Below, piece after piece: positions 9,353-18,494 of a stretch of DNA of 62,004 bases; the first letter of the stretch is position 1, and the number at the start of each line of letters is the position of its first letter. The DNA lies in NCBI GenBank assembly GCA_938028745.1, contig CALIZL010000062.1, positions 1-62,004 of the forward strand, in the 5' to 3' direction. The DNA comes from an uncultured Prevotella sp. (GTDB lineage Bacteria; Bacteroidota; Bacteroidia; Bacteroidales; Bacteroidaceae). The notes beneath the pieces are model-generated. The model did not search any database and had not been told where the DNA came from. It was given only the letters and a program-made list of their open reading frames with translations. The position numbers and the translations under genes are program-made.

Positions 9353-11752
9353 ATGAAATCTATATTATTACTCATACTTTTGTCTTTTGCAGGACAAAAG
9401 GCGGAAGCCCAATATGGGTACAATTATAATGGTCAGTTTATAAGACTCACACCAGACAAGACATCTGTAACCTACCTTGAAACAAAGGGCATGGACATTT
9501 CTACATTACAGGCTAAAACCCGAACATTAGGGACAAGAGGTGTGAAATGGGTTAAGGTAAGCCAAGACGGGTTCATGGCAGACGTAAATGCAGAGAAGGC
9601 ACAAGCGCTGGGATATGTTTCTAAACAGTATCGTTCCAGTGCAGGAGGAAAAGTGATTGTTCTTCCACGCATTTTGGTTTCACTCATCGATTCTAGTCTT
9701 ATAACTACCTTTCTTGCAGAAAACAAGCAACGCTTAACGCTAGATAAAAAGATTGGTGACATGTACCGGTTTGCTTGCCACGTTAAAAATTCTACCGAAG
9801 TGTTGGCTCTTATTGCAAACTTAGCTAAGCGCATTGACGTGAAATGGTGCGAACCCGACATGCTGTCCGACTATAAAACAGACAATCCGCTGTACTCGTG
9901 GCAATACTATTTAAAGAATACTGGCCAGTCGGGGGGCAAACAAGGTATAGACATTAACATAGAACCTGCATGGGAAAGTGTTCAAGGTGGAAGTGACGTT
10001 GTTGTTGCCATAATAGACGATGGCGTTGACAACAATCACGAGGATATGCAAGGATGCGTTTTAAATGGGTATACTGCCGGTGGATATAACTCGGCAGGTG
10101 CCCCTTGCAATCCAAGTAAATATGACTCAAAACCCCATGGGATAGCCTGTGCAGGACTTATTGGTGCACTAAACAACAATATAGGCATTAGAGGAATTGC
10201 TAGCGGTGTTAAAATCCTACCCGTAAATATCTTTCCCCGTTATGTTGCAGTAAAAGGTGGATCAAGTTCGGCATCGAACTCAGAAATAGCAAATGCCATA
10301 AACTGGACATACAATAAAGCTGATGTATTGAGCTGTTCATGGGGCGGTGGGACACCTTCAAATGCCATAGTAGATGCTATAAACTCTATACAAAAATATG
10401 GAAGACAAGGAAAGGGAGCTGTTGTCGTTTTCTCTTCGGGGAATAAAAACGAAATAGATTTGTCTGATTCTCTCTCATTTCCTGGCTGTCTTAAAAACGT
10501 ACTAACGGTTGGTGCGATAGACCAATTTGGCGAGAAGACGGATTACAGCAAGTTTGGTTCCGCTCTTAATGTAGTTGCCCCAGGAGAAGCGATTGTTACT
10601 CTTGACAGGATGGGTTCATTAGGTTATTCGTATGGAAACTATTTTTATGGTTTCGGAGGTACATCCGCAGCGTGCCCACAAGTAGCAGGCATTGCAGCTC
10701 TAATGATATCAAAGAACAGGGAACTGACAGAAAAACAAATTCGCGAAATTATTCAAAACACTGCACGCGACCTAGGGGACAAAGGCTTTGACATCAAATA
10801 TGGACATGGCTTGGTAGATGCAACTGCGGCCATAAACGCCGTTCCTTTCCAAATATATGGTGACGATTACCTATGTGACGAATCTGTTTACTACATAAGG
10901 AACATACCTGATGACAAGAGTTATTCTGTGCAATGGCAGTTACATGGTCCCTACGTTGTACCTTCAATAATGAAAATAGACGAAAGTGGAAGATTCTGTA
11001 CACTAACAAAAAACGACAATTATCCCAATCAACATTCTTTCTACCTTAAAGCAAAGTTATTTAGAAACGGTAACATAATTGCTGAACTGAACAAAAAAAT
11101 CACAAAGCTTGTTAAGGTGACAGGTACATACGAGCAGGAGGCTTGTGGATATTATAATGCTTGGCATCCTAAAATCAACCCTCAGGAACTCGAAGACAAA
11201 GCCCATTTTGTACATCAAGGCTGCAACGTAACACTTAGACTTCAAAATGTAGGAGGTCGCAAAGTATGGTATGAAGAGATGCCAGGCTGCAAACCAGAAT
11301 ACTTTTTTGACTGGGGGAACAAGGTGACTTTTATGCTTCCCAAAGGAACGGGAGGAATACCATTTAATGTAATCATAACAGACGAGAAGGGTTGTAACAA
11401 ATGCAGGTTTCTCTTCTTCACGGTAAGCGCCAATCAAAACTTACCACCAGATTGCTTAAGCATCCGCCAAGAAGGAAAAATCTACCACATATCATTGGTT
11501 GACAACAAAGCCCTTAATTCTGGCCAAACGAACGCAGAACAAGGTGTAAAGATGCAAAGCATGCAAACGCGTGAAAAGGCGACTGGCTGGAAAATTGAAG
11601 TATACAACACGAAAACGGCACATAAAGTTTATGAAAAATCTATTTCAGGTGAAAGCGTTGAGCTTGATGCCACAAATTGGGAAAAGGGCGTTTACATCAT
11701 CTATGCAGTGCAAGGAAACAATTCATATACGAAAAAGATAAGAGTAGAATAA
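9353..11752 (+). CDS. Secreted subtilisin-like serine protease (S8) with T9SS domain
   Basis: A 799-residue secreted protease. The signal peptide covers about residues 1-19, a prodomain about 20-190, and the S8 catalytic domain about 195-500. The triad is visible: D222 in AIIDDGVD, H262 in KPHGIACAG and S438 in GGTSAACPQVAG. A long beta-rich region follows, and the last ~70 residues (IEVYNTKTAHKVYEKSI, then WEKGVYIIYAVQ) fit a T9SS type A sorting domain, so the enzyme should be exported through the outer membrane and attached to the surface or released. The codon use is more AT-rich than in the housekeeping genes nearby, which could mean a more recent arrival. It pairs with the lipoprotein seven bases upstream. 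Confidence 0.94.
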   Translation: MKSILLLILLSFAGQKAEAQYGYNYNGQFIRLTPDKTSVTYLETKGMDISTLQAKTRTLGTRGVKWVKVSQDGFMADVNAEKAQALGYVSKQYRSSAGGKVIVLPRILVSLIDSSLITTFLAENKQRLTLDKKIGDMYRFACHVKNSTEVLALIANLAKRIDVKWCEPDMLSDYKTDNPLYSWQYYLKNTGQSGGKQGIDINIEPAWESVQGGSDVVVAIIDDGVDNNHEDMQGCVLNGYTAGGYNSAGAPCNPSKYDSKPHGIACAGLIGALNNNIGIRGIASGVKILPVNIFPRYVAVKGGSSSASNSEIANAINWTYNKADVLSCSWGGGTPSNAIVDAINSIQKYGRQGKGAVVVFSSGNKNEIDLSDSLSFPGCLKNVLTVGAIDQFGEKTDYSKFGSALNVVAPGEAIVTLDRMGSLGYSYGNYFYGFGGTSAACPQVAGIAALMISKNRELTEKQIREIIQNTARDLGDKGFDIKYGHGLVDATAAINAVPFQIYGDDYLCDESVYYIRNIPDDKSYSVQWQLHGPYVVPSIMKIDESGRFCTLTKNDNYPNQHSFYLKAKLFRNGNIIAELNKKITKLVKVTGTYEQEACGYYNAWHPKINPQELEDKAHFVHQGCNVTLRLQNVGGRKVWYEEMPGCKPEYFFDWGNKVTFMLPKGTGGIPFNVIITDEKGCNKCRFLFFTVSANQNLPPDCLSIRQEGKIYHISLVDNKALNSGQTNAEQGVKMQSMQTREKATGWKIEVYNTKTAHKVYEKSISGESVELDATNWEKGVYIIYAVQGNNSYTKKIRVE

Positions 11753-11973
11753 GCATTTAACTGTGTGGGCAACTGTAGCAATGCAGCTGTCCACACTTTA
11801 TACTATGGCAAATCATAACACATATTCCTGCGCAAGGCACCTAATTTGTGGTGCATTGGGAAGGACTACTTTCACTTAAATCAGGTTCATAGAACATGCG
11901 GAATGCTTTAAGGGCACTCTTCAATGTTGCTATTCAAAGGGATTACTCGCTTACTTTTAAGAGATATATAATC

Positions 11974-12010
11974 AATAAGCGGCTGATGCGTGATGCATCA
12001 GCCGCTTATT
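11974..12010. terminator. Inverted repeat after the subtilase gene
   Basis: Arms 11974-11989 and 11995-12010 form a perfect 16-bp stem with a 5-base loop. It lies about 220 bases after the protease stop and ahead of the palindrome array. It could terminate either strand. The rest of 11753-11973 shows no gene. Confidence 0.65.
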
Positions 12011-12058
12011 AGATTACAATTGGTGTCTATCCTCTTAGCATTTAGCTCAAACTATTGC

Positions 12059-12171
12059 AGTACAAGCCCCCTTGTAGTGGCACTACAAGCGGCTTGTACT
12101 GACACTACAAGCGGCTTGTAGCGACAGTACAACTTACTTGTAGTCGCAGTACAAGCATGTTTGTACTGGGC
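12059..12171. repeat. Array of five small palindromic units
   Basis: Five head-to-tail units at 12059-12081, 12082-12103, 12104-12125, 12126-12147 and 12148-12171 (22-24 bp each). Each unit is itself an inverted repeat of the form TACAAG, 4-5 bases, CTTGTA, for example ACTACAAGCGGCTTGTAG. The array lies between the convergent subtilase and DUF6078 genes and ends 9 bases from the latter's stop. Any unit can pair with itself or with another, so a row of small hairpins or a larger cruciform is possible. Confidence 0.9.
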
Positions 12172-12180
12172 AAAAACAAT

Positions 12181-12618
12181 TTAACCGAAGTCGTAAACAT
12201 CGGCATAATGGTCGAAAACAAGGTTTGTGGTGTAGCCATAGTCGCGAAACAGGTCGAGAATCCATGCTTGTTGTTCGGAATTGAGCATCTTTTTGCCGTG
12301 CATGTAGCAATAGTAAGTGCCGTGTCCACCAAGAAACTCTTTGATTTGATTTCGCAACGGAAGGTCGTCTTTGCGTTTCACTTCGCTGAAAAGCGTAGAA
12401 AATCCCCACGCAACGCGTATCACACGCTTTTCAAAATAGTGTTTGCAAACATTTCCCTGCAAGGCCGTTGGGTAGACGGCAGAGCCACTTGTTGCATTCA
12501 TTGGCACCTGTTCGCCAACAAAATAGCGCATACATGTTGCCTTCAAAGGGCAGTTTTGGATGAAACACAAGGTCCAATCGCAAGGCACAGACCTAAAATC
12601 GAATGTGGTGTAAGACAT
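12181..12618 (-). CDS. Cysteine-rich DUF6078-like protein
   Basis: A 145-residue protein without a signal peptide. Near the N-terminus are four regularly placed cysteines (C13, C18, C23, C29, the last in CMRYF), and further cysteines follow, so a metal or Fe-S site is possible. I believe it belongs to the DUF6078 family found in Bacteroidales, from the CPLKATCMRY pattern, but this is recollection and not a search. The function is unknown. The ATG at 12618 gives the only sensible N-terminus. It is separated by 492 bases from the next minus-strand gene, so it is probably transcribed alone. Confidence 0.82.
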   Translation of the reverse strand: MSYTTFDFRSVPCDWTLCFIQNCPLKATCMRYFVGEQVPMNATSGSAVYPTALQGNVCKHYFEKRVIRVAWGFSTLFSEVKRKDDLPLRNQIKEFLGGHGTYYCYMHGKKMLNSEQQAWILDLFRDYGYTTNLVFDHYADVYDFG

Positions 12619-13005
12619 AATGATTTAAATTAGAAAGTTGATAATGTGGTTAACATACTAACGATATGATGTGCGATAGGCAAGCTACCAATGCGCCAAA
12701 GCACAGCTTTTGGTTAATATAAATGCTCGTTAGACGATGGAACAACAAAGAAAGTTTACGCAGGTATGAAAAAATGATGTCATATAGTAAAAGATAAACT
12801 TAGCAAGGTTTTACCAAAACACACAAGATGCGGATAATTAAGAAATCGCTTATACTTGCTAATGGTATAAAACAAGAACGAGAACAATCTTGCAAAGCCT
12901 CCCTCATGCACACGTATTATCATAAGGTGTAAACTGCATGCCATAAGCATTGCAGTGGCTACATGTCGCTTTAAATCACACTGCCGCCTCTGGTGCATAA
13001 AACAA
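12619..13005. other. Intergenic region without a recognisable gene
   Basis: AT-rich spacer between two minus-strand genes. I found no minus-strand TAnnTTTG box, RNA gene or convincing coding frame. The promoter of the DUF6078 gene must lie here but I cannot place it. Confidence 0.4.
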
Positions 13006-13056
13006 TAAGTGCGTTTACACTACTTGCAACCAACAAGCAAGTGTGTAACGCACTTA
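13006..13056 (-). terminator. Imperfect hairpin after the 288-residue membrane protein gene
   Basis: Arms 13006-13027 and 13037-13056 pair over about 20 positions with small bulges around a 9-base loop. It begins 55 bases beyond the stop codon of the minus-strand gene ending at 13111, a plausible place for a terminator. Confidence 0.6.
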
Positions 13057-13110
13057 TCGTTAATATCGTATTGCAATGCCTAGGCTGCATGGAGCAAGGC
13101 AAGCGGCATG

Positions 13111-13977
13111 TTATCCCTTCTTTTTCTTCGCCCCTTTCATCCAAAGATACAGTAGGAGGAGCAGGAAAACTACGAGGATGGAACACAACTCGAAGACGTA
13201 ATGTTGGGGTTCGGTCCAAAACTCCTTAAAGAAATTGATACGTCCCAATATCTCAACAGGCGTCCAAAAGACGATAACCGTGGCGATGGCCATGCGGATG
13301 TTGGCTCCCCATGAGGCCAAATACAATTGGCGCTTGAACATGAAAAGCGAACCAACAAGGCAGCCTAGACCAACGAGGAAGGTAACGGGATGGTGGTCGC
13401 CAAGGAAATTCTTGTCGTAACAGAACATCAAAAGCAAATAACAACCCCACAGCATCATGTTTACTTCCATAAAGGTAACGATGCTGGTATGGCGAGTCAT
13501 GGGCTGTGCAACGATGACTTTGCGCTGGTCGCGGAAACAAACCTTTTGTATCCAAGTAATAAAGTCGCAACCGTTGCGCGTACTGAAAATGTACATCACC
13601 ATCACCATCATCCACAATCCAAAGGATGCGGGCATGATGAGATATTCGGGTTTGGTAACAACTTCACCGTTCTCTATTTCGGGCTGAACACCATAACGGC
13701 GAGCATAATAAAGGAAAAGGAACTCAACCCAGCCAGTCCAAAAGAGCAGACCACCCAGCAATCCCCAAATGGTTTGCCTCGTGTCGCCCTTGACGAACAC
13801 GCCAACAATAACCATGATAAGACCTACAAGCCCCAAAAGGAAACCGGCAACGTGCATGGCAGAAGGCTCCATGGTATGCTCCATGATAATCATGAGCGCA
13901 TGACCTAGGGGCATGGAAAACAGCACAACTAAGAAAGAGGCGAGCGTGCGCCAAAGATACATCTCTTTTGTTTTCAT
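13111..13977 (-). CDS. Polytopic membrane protein of unknown function
   Basis: A 288-residue protein with about seven or eight hydrophobic helices and a lysine-rich C-terminal tail (KGAKKKKG), so it should sit in the inner membrane with a cytoplasmic end. No motif tells me the function. Histidine and methionine residues are frequent in the first helices (GHALMIIMEHTMEP), which could mean metal contact but is weak evidence. It follows the ppiD-like gene on the same strand, but a terminator at 13995-14023 separates them, so it may be transcribed alone. Confidence 0.85.
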   Translation of the reverse strand: MKTKEMYLWRTLASFLVVLFSMPLGHALMIIMEHTMEPSAMHVAGFLLGLVGLIMVIVGVFVKGDTRQTIWGLLGGLLFWTGWVEFLFLYYARRYGVQPEIENGEVVTKPEYLIMPASFGLWMMVMVMYIFSTRNGCDFITWIQKVCFRDQRKVIVAQPMTRHTSIVTFMEVNMMLWGCYLLLMFCYDKNFLGDHHPVTFLVGLGCLVGSLFMFKRQLYLASWGANIRMAIATVIVFWTPVEILGRINFFKEFWTEPQHYVFELCSILVVFLLLLLYLWMKGAKKKKG

Positions 13978-13994
13978 CGTTTATAAAGTAAAAA

Positions 13995-14023
13995 AATGGC
14001 CCCGAAACATGTTCGGAGCCATT
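13995..14023 (-). terminator. Intrinsic terminator of the PpiD-like gene
   Basis: Arms 13995-14006 and 14012-14023 form a 12-bp stem with one mismatch and a 5-base loop; reading the minus strand, the stem is followed by a run of T. This is a standard rho-independent terminator placed about 130 bases after the ppiD-like stop and just before the next gene. Confidence 0.82.
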
Positions 14024-14152
14024 GGGTTGATTGTTACTCGCTACTGTGTGCATCGCGTTGACACACAACAGCGCGATTGTATCGCAGGGTATAAAAGCTG
14101 TTTGGGTTATTAAAACGACTTAACGGCTTTTGCCCCCGTTTGTAGCAATGAT

Positions 14153-16294
14153 TTAGAAGAACAAATAGCGGTTGTCTACAACCTTGCCGTTGATGTACAG
14201 CTGGTTCATGAAGTTGCCCGCATATTGCATGGCACGCTGACGGAGGCGCATTTCGGTTTCCTTAGCGTTGAACTTAACGGGGCGCATGGTGCGACCTGTT
14301 ACTTGGAACATGTAAACACCGGCGTTACCCTTAACAGGGGTCTTATCGAATGCACCCTTGGCAGTGGCTGCAACGGCACCGCTAAGTGCTGGTTCGCTTG
14401 CGCCTGTTGCGGTAAGGAACACGGGCGAGGCAAAAGTAACTTGGTTAACGGGCGTTACTACCGCTCCTTTTGCCTTTGCTGCGGCAATGCTTGTTACGCC
14501 ATTGAGCTTAGCCAAAATCTGTTCGGCCTTCTTATCCCTTATCACTTCGGCCTTCACCATCTCTTTCACTTGCGAGTCGGTAAGGCTACGATAGCCCATA
14601 GGGTTGATGTGATCGAGAACTACAAGCAGCAAGTGGTTGTTGTCGCCACACTCGTAAAGGGGCGATACGCTGCCTTCCTTAGCATCGAAGAGCCATTTCA
14701 ATGCCTCGCGCGTACTGCGTATGCCAGCCAAATTGTGCTGTGAGGTGGTAACGTCCTTAGCCTCTTGCAGGCGATAGCCATTCTTTACGGCATTCTTCAC
14801 CACGGCATCGGCTGTGGCATTGGCACTAACGAAAGAGCTGAACTGATTGTAAGCCTTGCGATAGGTTTCTTTCGAGAAGTCGATGGTGCGCTTTACCACG
14901 GCTGCTTGGTACTTGGTAACCATGCCTTTGCGGTTGAGCACCTGCAAAATGATGTTGCCTTGCGCCAAGGTGATGTTCTTAATGTCGTTCACACCCATCG
15001 TGTTCAGACTGTTGATATAGTCTTTTGTGTCTTTATCCATCGAGGGTGCCATCTGATATTGACGTGTGGTCATCCATGTTTTCTCGCCAGTTTGTCCGTA
15101 TTTCTTGGCCAAAGCCTCGAAGTCGGCGCCGTTGGTGAGGGCGGTGTAGATAGAGTCTGCGGTTTTGTGTGCAGCCTCTGGCGTTGCGCCACCCACCTGA
15201 ATTTGGCGATATTCAACCGAGTCGGGCAGCTGAACCTTCGCTACCAGCTTAATGAGGTTGAGCGTATTGTCTTGTTTGTTCTCAACAGGACCATACACCG
15301 AGCCTACACTCATCGAGTCGAGACGTGCTGCGATGTCGCCAGGATAAGCCTCTTTGCCTACAGGTAGGCCCAAGTAGCTTACTAGGGAAGTGCTCCTACG
15401 CACCACGTTTGTGGGGTCGGCAGCCTCGGTCAGTTCCTTCGTGTAGTCGGTAAACTGCTTTCTCAGGTTGGCCTTGTCGTCGGGCGAGGCCTCTACCTGT
15501 ATGTCGATGTACCTAATATCGCGTGTTTCAACATATTGCTTAAAGCGCGGTTTCAGCTCTTCGTATTTGGCTTTGAGGTCTGATTCGGAAACTTGTACCT
15601 TGCTGTCTTCGATGCTCGAATAAGGGAAAGCGGCCAACTGTATTTGGCTTTCTTCGTTCTCTTCCTTGAAAGCCATCTTAGCTTCAACGGGATTAGAGAG
15701 CAGGCAGTGAGCTAGCAGGCTCTGATATTTTTGTGCAAGCAGCTGTGTGCGCAGCTGTTTCTCGATAAACGTCCAAAACTTGTAGATGGATTCGTATTGT
15801 TGAGCCATCTGGGGGTTGGTTGTTTTTTGGTTCTTGTATTCAGCCAAGAACTTCTTAAGCGAGCTTGCATCGAAACGCCCCGTCTGTTGATTAACAAAGG
15901 GTGTCTGCATCAGCATGGGATTGGTTCCTTGGTTCAAGACGTTTTGCATCTCTTGGTCGGTAACGGTGAGCCCCAACTCTTTGGCTTCCTTCTCAACGAG
16001 CTTGTTTTGCACATAGCTAGTCCACACCATGTCCTTCACTTGGTTAAGTTGCTCGTCGTTCAGGTTATCCTGTCCTTGTTGCATTTTGATAGCCTCGGCG
16101 TACTCGTCAACCATCTTTTGGAATTCTTGAACGCTGATTTTCTCGCCATTCACCTCGCCAACCTGTTGTCGTTGGTTGTTGCGTGTGGCCTCGCAAGAAC
16201 GGAATGCCTCTTCGGCAATAAATGCCAACAAGCCAAGACCAATGATTCCGATGAGAATCATACCACGGCTTCTAATTTTTCCTAATACTGCCAT
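14153..16294 (-). CDS. PpiD/SurA-type periplasmic folding factor
   Basis: A 713-residue protein with one N-terminal membrane anchor (about residues 11-28), then a SurA-like N-terminal chaperone domain that starts at VGEVNGEKISVQEF, and a parvulin-like region around 355-460. This matches PpiD, which sits in the inner membrane and helps newly exported proteins fold. Parvulin signature residues are weak here (YRQIQVGG in place of the usual xxHIL motif), so isomerase activity is doubtful and chaperone action more likely. It follows the CorC-type gene after a 177-base gap with its own candidate promoter (16420-16427) and ends in an intrinsic terminator. Confidence 0.92.
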   Translation of the reverse strand: MAVLGKIRSRGMILIGIIGLGLLAFIAEEAFRSCEATRNNQRQQVGEVNGEKISVQEFQKMVDEYAEAIKMQQGQDNLNDEQLNQVKDMVWTSYVQNKLVEKEAKELGLTVTDQEMQNVLNQGTNPMLMQTPFVNQQTGRFDASSLKKFLAEYKNQKTTNPQMAQQYESIYKFWTFIEKQLRTQLLAQKYQSLLAHCLLSNPVEAKMAFKEENEESQIQLAAFPYSSIEDSKVQVSESDLKAKYEELKPRFKQYVETRDIRYIDIQVEASPDDKANLRKQFTDYTKELTEAADPTNVVRRSTSLVSYLGLPVGKEAYPGDIAARLDSMSVGSVYGPVENKQDNTLNLIKLVAKVQLPDSVEYRQIQVGGATPEAAHKTADSIYTALTNGADFEALAKKYGQTGEKTWMTTRQYQMAPSMDKDTKDYINSLNTMGVNDIKNITLAQGNIILQVLNRKGMVTKYQAAVVKRTIDFSKETYRKAYNQFSSFVSANATADAVVKNAVKNGYRLQEAKDVTTSQHNLAGIRSTREALKWLFDAKEGSVSPLYECGDNNHLLLVVLDHINPMGYRSLTDSQVKEMVKAEVIRDKKAEQILAKLNGVTSIAAAKAKGAVVTPVNQVTFASPVFLTATGASEPALSGAVAATAKGAFDKTPVKGNAGVYMFQVTGRTMRPVKFNAKETEMRLRQRAMQYAGNFMNQLYINGKVVDNRYLFF

Positions 16295-16419
16295 TATTAT
16301 TTTAGTTGTTTAATTTATTATTCGAGCTTTGGTTGGGGCGAGCCCCAAGCTGTCATCACGCCGTAGACGCTTGCATGGCAAAAGCAATTGGCTAGGGCTA
16401 ATGAGCTTTAAAATGCGCA

Positions 16420-16427
16420 CAAAAATA
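16420..16427 (-). promoter_or_regulatory. Candidate -7 box for the PpiD-like gene
   Basis: TATTTTTG on the minus strand, about 125 bases before the ATG at 16294. No clear -33 box was found. A small hairpin (arms 16333-16338 and 16343-16348) lies in the predicted leader. Confidence 0.45.
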
Positions 16428-16471
16428 CGAAAAAGAAATGATATTCTTTAACGTTTCGTGCAAAAAGTGCT

Positions 16472-17746
16472 TTATTGATGCACTTTTAGTTTCACGAGTT
16501 CGATTTTATTCATCGTGTTTTTGAGAATGCGAAACTGGTAGGGACCAATGTTCACCTCCTCGTTTATCTTCGGGAAACTCTGATAATGGTGCAAAATAAG
16601 TCCGCCGATGGTCATGTAATCATCGCTTTCGGGCAGGTCTAAGTCGAACATGTTGTTCACCTTATCAATCTCCAAGCGGGCCGACAGCACGTAATCGCCT
16701 TCTGCTGTTTGCTTGGCCACATACTTTTGGTTGTCGTGTTCGTCTTCGATGTCGCCGAAAATCTCTTCAACGATGTCTTCGAGCGAAACAATTCCGCTGG
16801 TTCCGCCAAACTCGTCGACCACAACTCCTAAGCTACGTTTCTGCATCAAGAACGTTTGCATCAGCTTTTGGGCCGCCATCGTTTCGGGAACGAATGGCAT
16901 TTTACGGATGTGCTGTTTCCATTGGTCGGGATTGCGAAACAGTTCGGAGGAGTGTATATAGCCAACAATGTGGTCGATGTCTTCTTGGTAGACGATAAGT
17001 TTCGAGTTTCCGCTTTCGATAAACATCTGAGTAAGCTCGTCGATGGTGCAGTCGTTGAGGTCTACCGAATTGATTTCGGTTCGCGGAACCATGCAATCGC
17101 GAACCTTGGTATCTCTAAATTCCAATGCGTTTTGAAAGATTTTCACCTCGTCGTTGATGTCGTCTTCGTTTTTGGCACTGTCTAAACTGCTCTGTACGAG
17201 GTAGTCTAAGTCGGTCTTTGAAAAGAGAATGTTCTCGTTTTCCTTCTCAATCCGTACGCCAAAGATACGCATAAGCACGCGTGCCAGAAACGTTGAGAAC
17301 CTACTGAAAGGCCAAAGCAGCAAGTAACAGAGGTAAGCCGGCACGGCGAAGAAAGAAAACAGCCTGTTGGGGTTGCTCTTAAAGAAGGTCTTTGGCAGAA
17401 ATTCGCCCGTAAAAAGCACGATAAGCGTTGAGAGGATGGTATCGGCCGGCACGGTGAAACTGGCATCCATGCCGCGAAAGATGGTATTGTCGAAGAATTT
17501 AGCGATAAGTATACCATATACAACAAGCGCGATGTTGTTGCCCACAAGCATTGTGCTTACAAAGTTGTTGGGATTTTTATAGAAGATGGCCTGAACCTTT
17601 TGCGACAGGCCGTTGCGTTCCTTGTCCATCTCAACAAGCATGCGGTTGCTGGTGACAAAGGCTATTTCCATGCCCGAAAAGAACGCGGAGAACACCATCG
17701 TGACGATTATTCCGAGTACAAGGCTTATACTAATAGGGTCGTCCAT
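16472..17746 (-). CDS. CNNM/CorC (HlyC) family membrane protein
   Basis: A 424-residue inner-membrane protein. Residues about 1-190 are a DUF21 transmembrane domain, about 200-330 a pair of CBS domains (FRDTKVRDCMVPRTEINSV at the start), and the last ~80 a CorC/HlyC transporter-associated domain. Such proteins take part in Mg or Co handling; in gliding Bacteroidetes the related GldE is linked to gliding and T9SS machinery, so GldE is an alternative name I cannot exclude. It lies between lptC (70 bases upstream) and the ppiD-like gene, an order I recall as conserved in Bacteroidales. Confidence 0.93.
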   Translation of the reverse strand: MDDPISISLVLGIIVTMVFSAFFSGMEIAFVTSNRMLVEMDKERNGLSQKVQAIFYKNPNNFVSTMLVGNNIALVVYGILIAKFFDNTIFRGMDASFTVPADTILSTLIVLFTGEFLPKTFFKSNPNRLFSFFAVPAYLCYLLLWPFSRFSTFLARVLMRIFGVRIEKENENILFSKTDLDYLVQSSLDSAKNEDDINDEVKIFQNALEFRDTKVRDCMVPRTEINSVDLNDCTIDELTQMFIESGNSKLIVYQEDIDHIVGYIHSSELFRNPDQWKQHIRKMPFVPETMAAQKLMQTFLMQKRSLGVVVDEFGGTSGIVSLEDIVEEIFGDIEDEHDNQKYVAKQTAEGDYVLSARLEIDKVNNMFDLDLPESDDYMTIGGLILHHYQSFPKINEEVNIGPYQFRILKNTMNKIELVKLKVHQ

Positions 17747-17816
17747 ATAGAACTTAGAGTTGTCTTTTTGTTATGGGTTGATGTGTTGAGCCGTGCGTTG
17801 GCGCAGGCTATGGCTA

Positions 17817-18467
17817 CTAACCACCCAACTTGCGCTGGGGCATGGCCGAGGGGCGAACGGTTTCTTTGAGGGTGTCGGGTGCCGAACTGAGGCTGTCGTT
17901 CTTGCCGGCGATGTCGGTTCGTGCAAACGAGCCCTTCGAGTTAGACACGTAATACTTAGTCATACGCTCGTCGCTACGGAAGTAATTGCCCTGCAACTGG
18001 CGGTCGGGAGTGATAAGTCGCGAGAACTTATTGGAGTAAAGCTCGTGTCTGTTCTCATCGCGAAACAGCTCTTCACTATAAAAGCGCACGCCGTCTTTGG
18101 TCTTTACGCGCACTCTTCCACGCAGTTCCCATAGGCGTTGTTGGTCGTAATAGTAGGCCGTATCGCACTGAATGTAGAGTTGCACATGAAAGTTTTCGTC
18201 AAACTCTTCGAGAAAAACGCCCTTATCGAAGGTCCAACGCGGCGGATTCTTCACTTGGTTCACCTCGTATCGCTCTGTAACGATGCGGTATTTCACCACA
18301 CCAGAGTCAGAAATAAGCGTGTTTACGCCATAAGTTACCATCGTTGGCACCGAGTCTTTGGGGTTTACCGCAGGTGCGGTATGCTCCACCGCCTGTTCGC
18401 AAGCGGTCAATGCCACGATGCAACACAGCATAAACGCTAAGCCCGAAGTTCTCAACAAGGTGTACAT
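17817..18467 (-). CDS. lptC: LPS export protein LptC
   Basis: LptC anchors the periplasmic part of the lipopolysaccharide transport bridge to LptBFG. The product has 216 residues and a lipoprotein-like N-terminus (LTAC, cysteine about residue 23), unlike the simple anchor of the E. coli protein, which is common in Bacteroidetes. The middle shows the OstA/LptC beta pattern, including LYIQCDTAYYYDQQRLWELRG and RFYSEELFRDENRHELYSN. The C-terminal ~40 residues are polar and probably disordered. It starts 27 bases after the outer-membrane protein gene and is likely part of the same message. Confidence 0.9.
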   Translation of the reverse strand: MYTLLRTSGLAFMLCCIVALTACEQAVEHTAPAVNPKDSVPTMVTYGVNTLISDSGVVKYRIVTERYEVNQVKNPPRWTFDKGVFLEEFDENFHVQLYIQCDTAYYYDQQRLWELRGRVRVKTKDGVRFYSEELFRDENRHELYSNKFSRLITPDRQLQGNYFRSDERMTKYYVSNSKGSFARTDIAGKNDSLSSAPDTLKETVRPSAMPQRKLGG

Positions 18468-18494
18468 GCGCAGTTTATTTTAACGACAAAGAGG

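Noticed and set aside
14765..15367. Plus-strand open frame of 200 codons inside the PpiD-like gene
   Set aside because: Antisense shadow of a well-supported gene; cysteine and histidine rich in the way typical of antisense frames.
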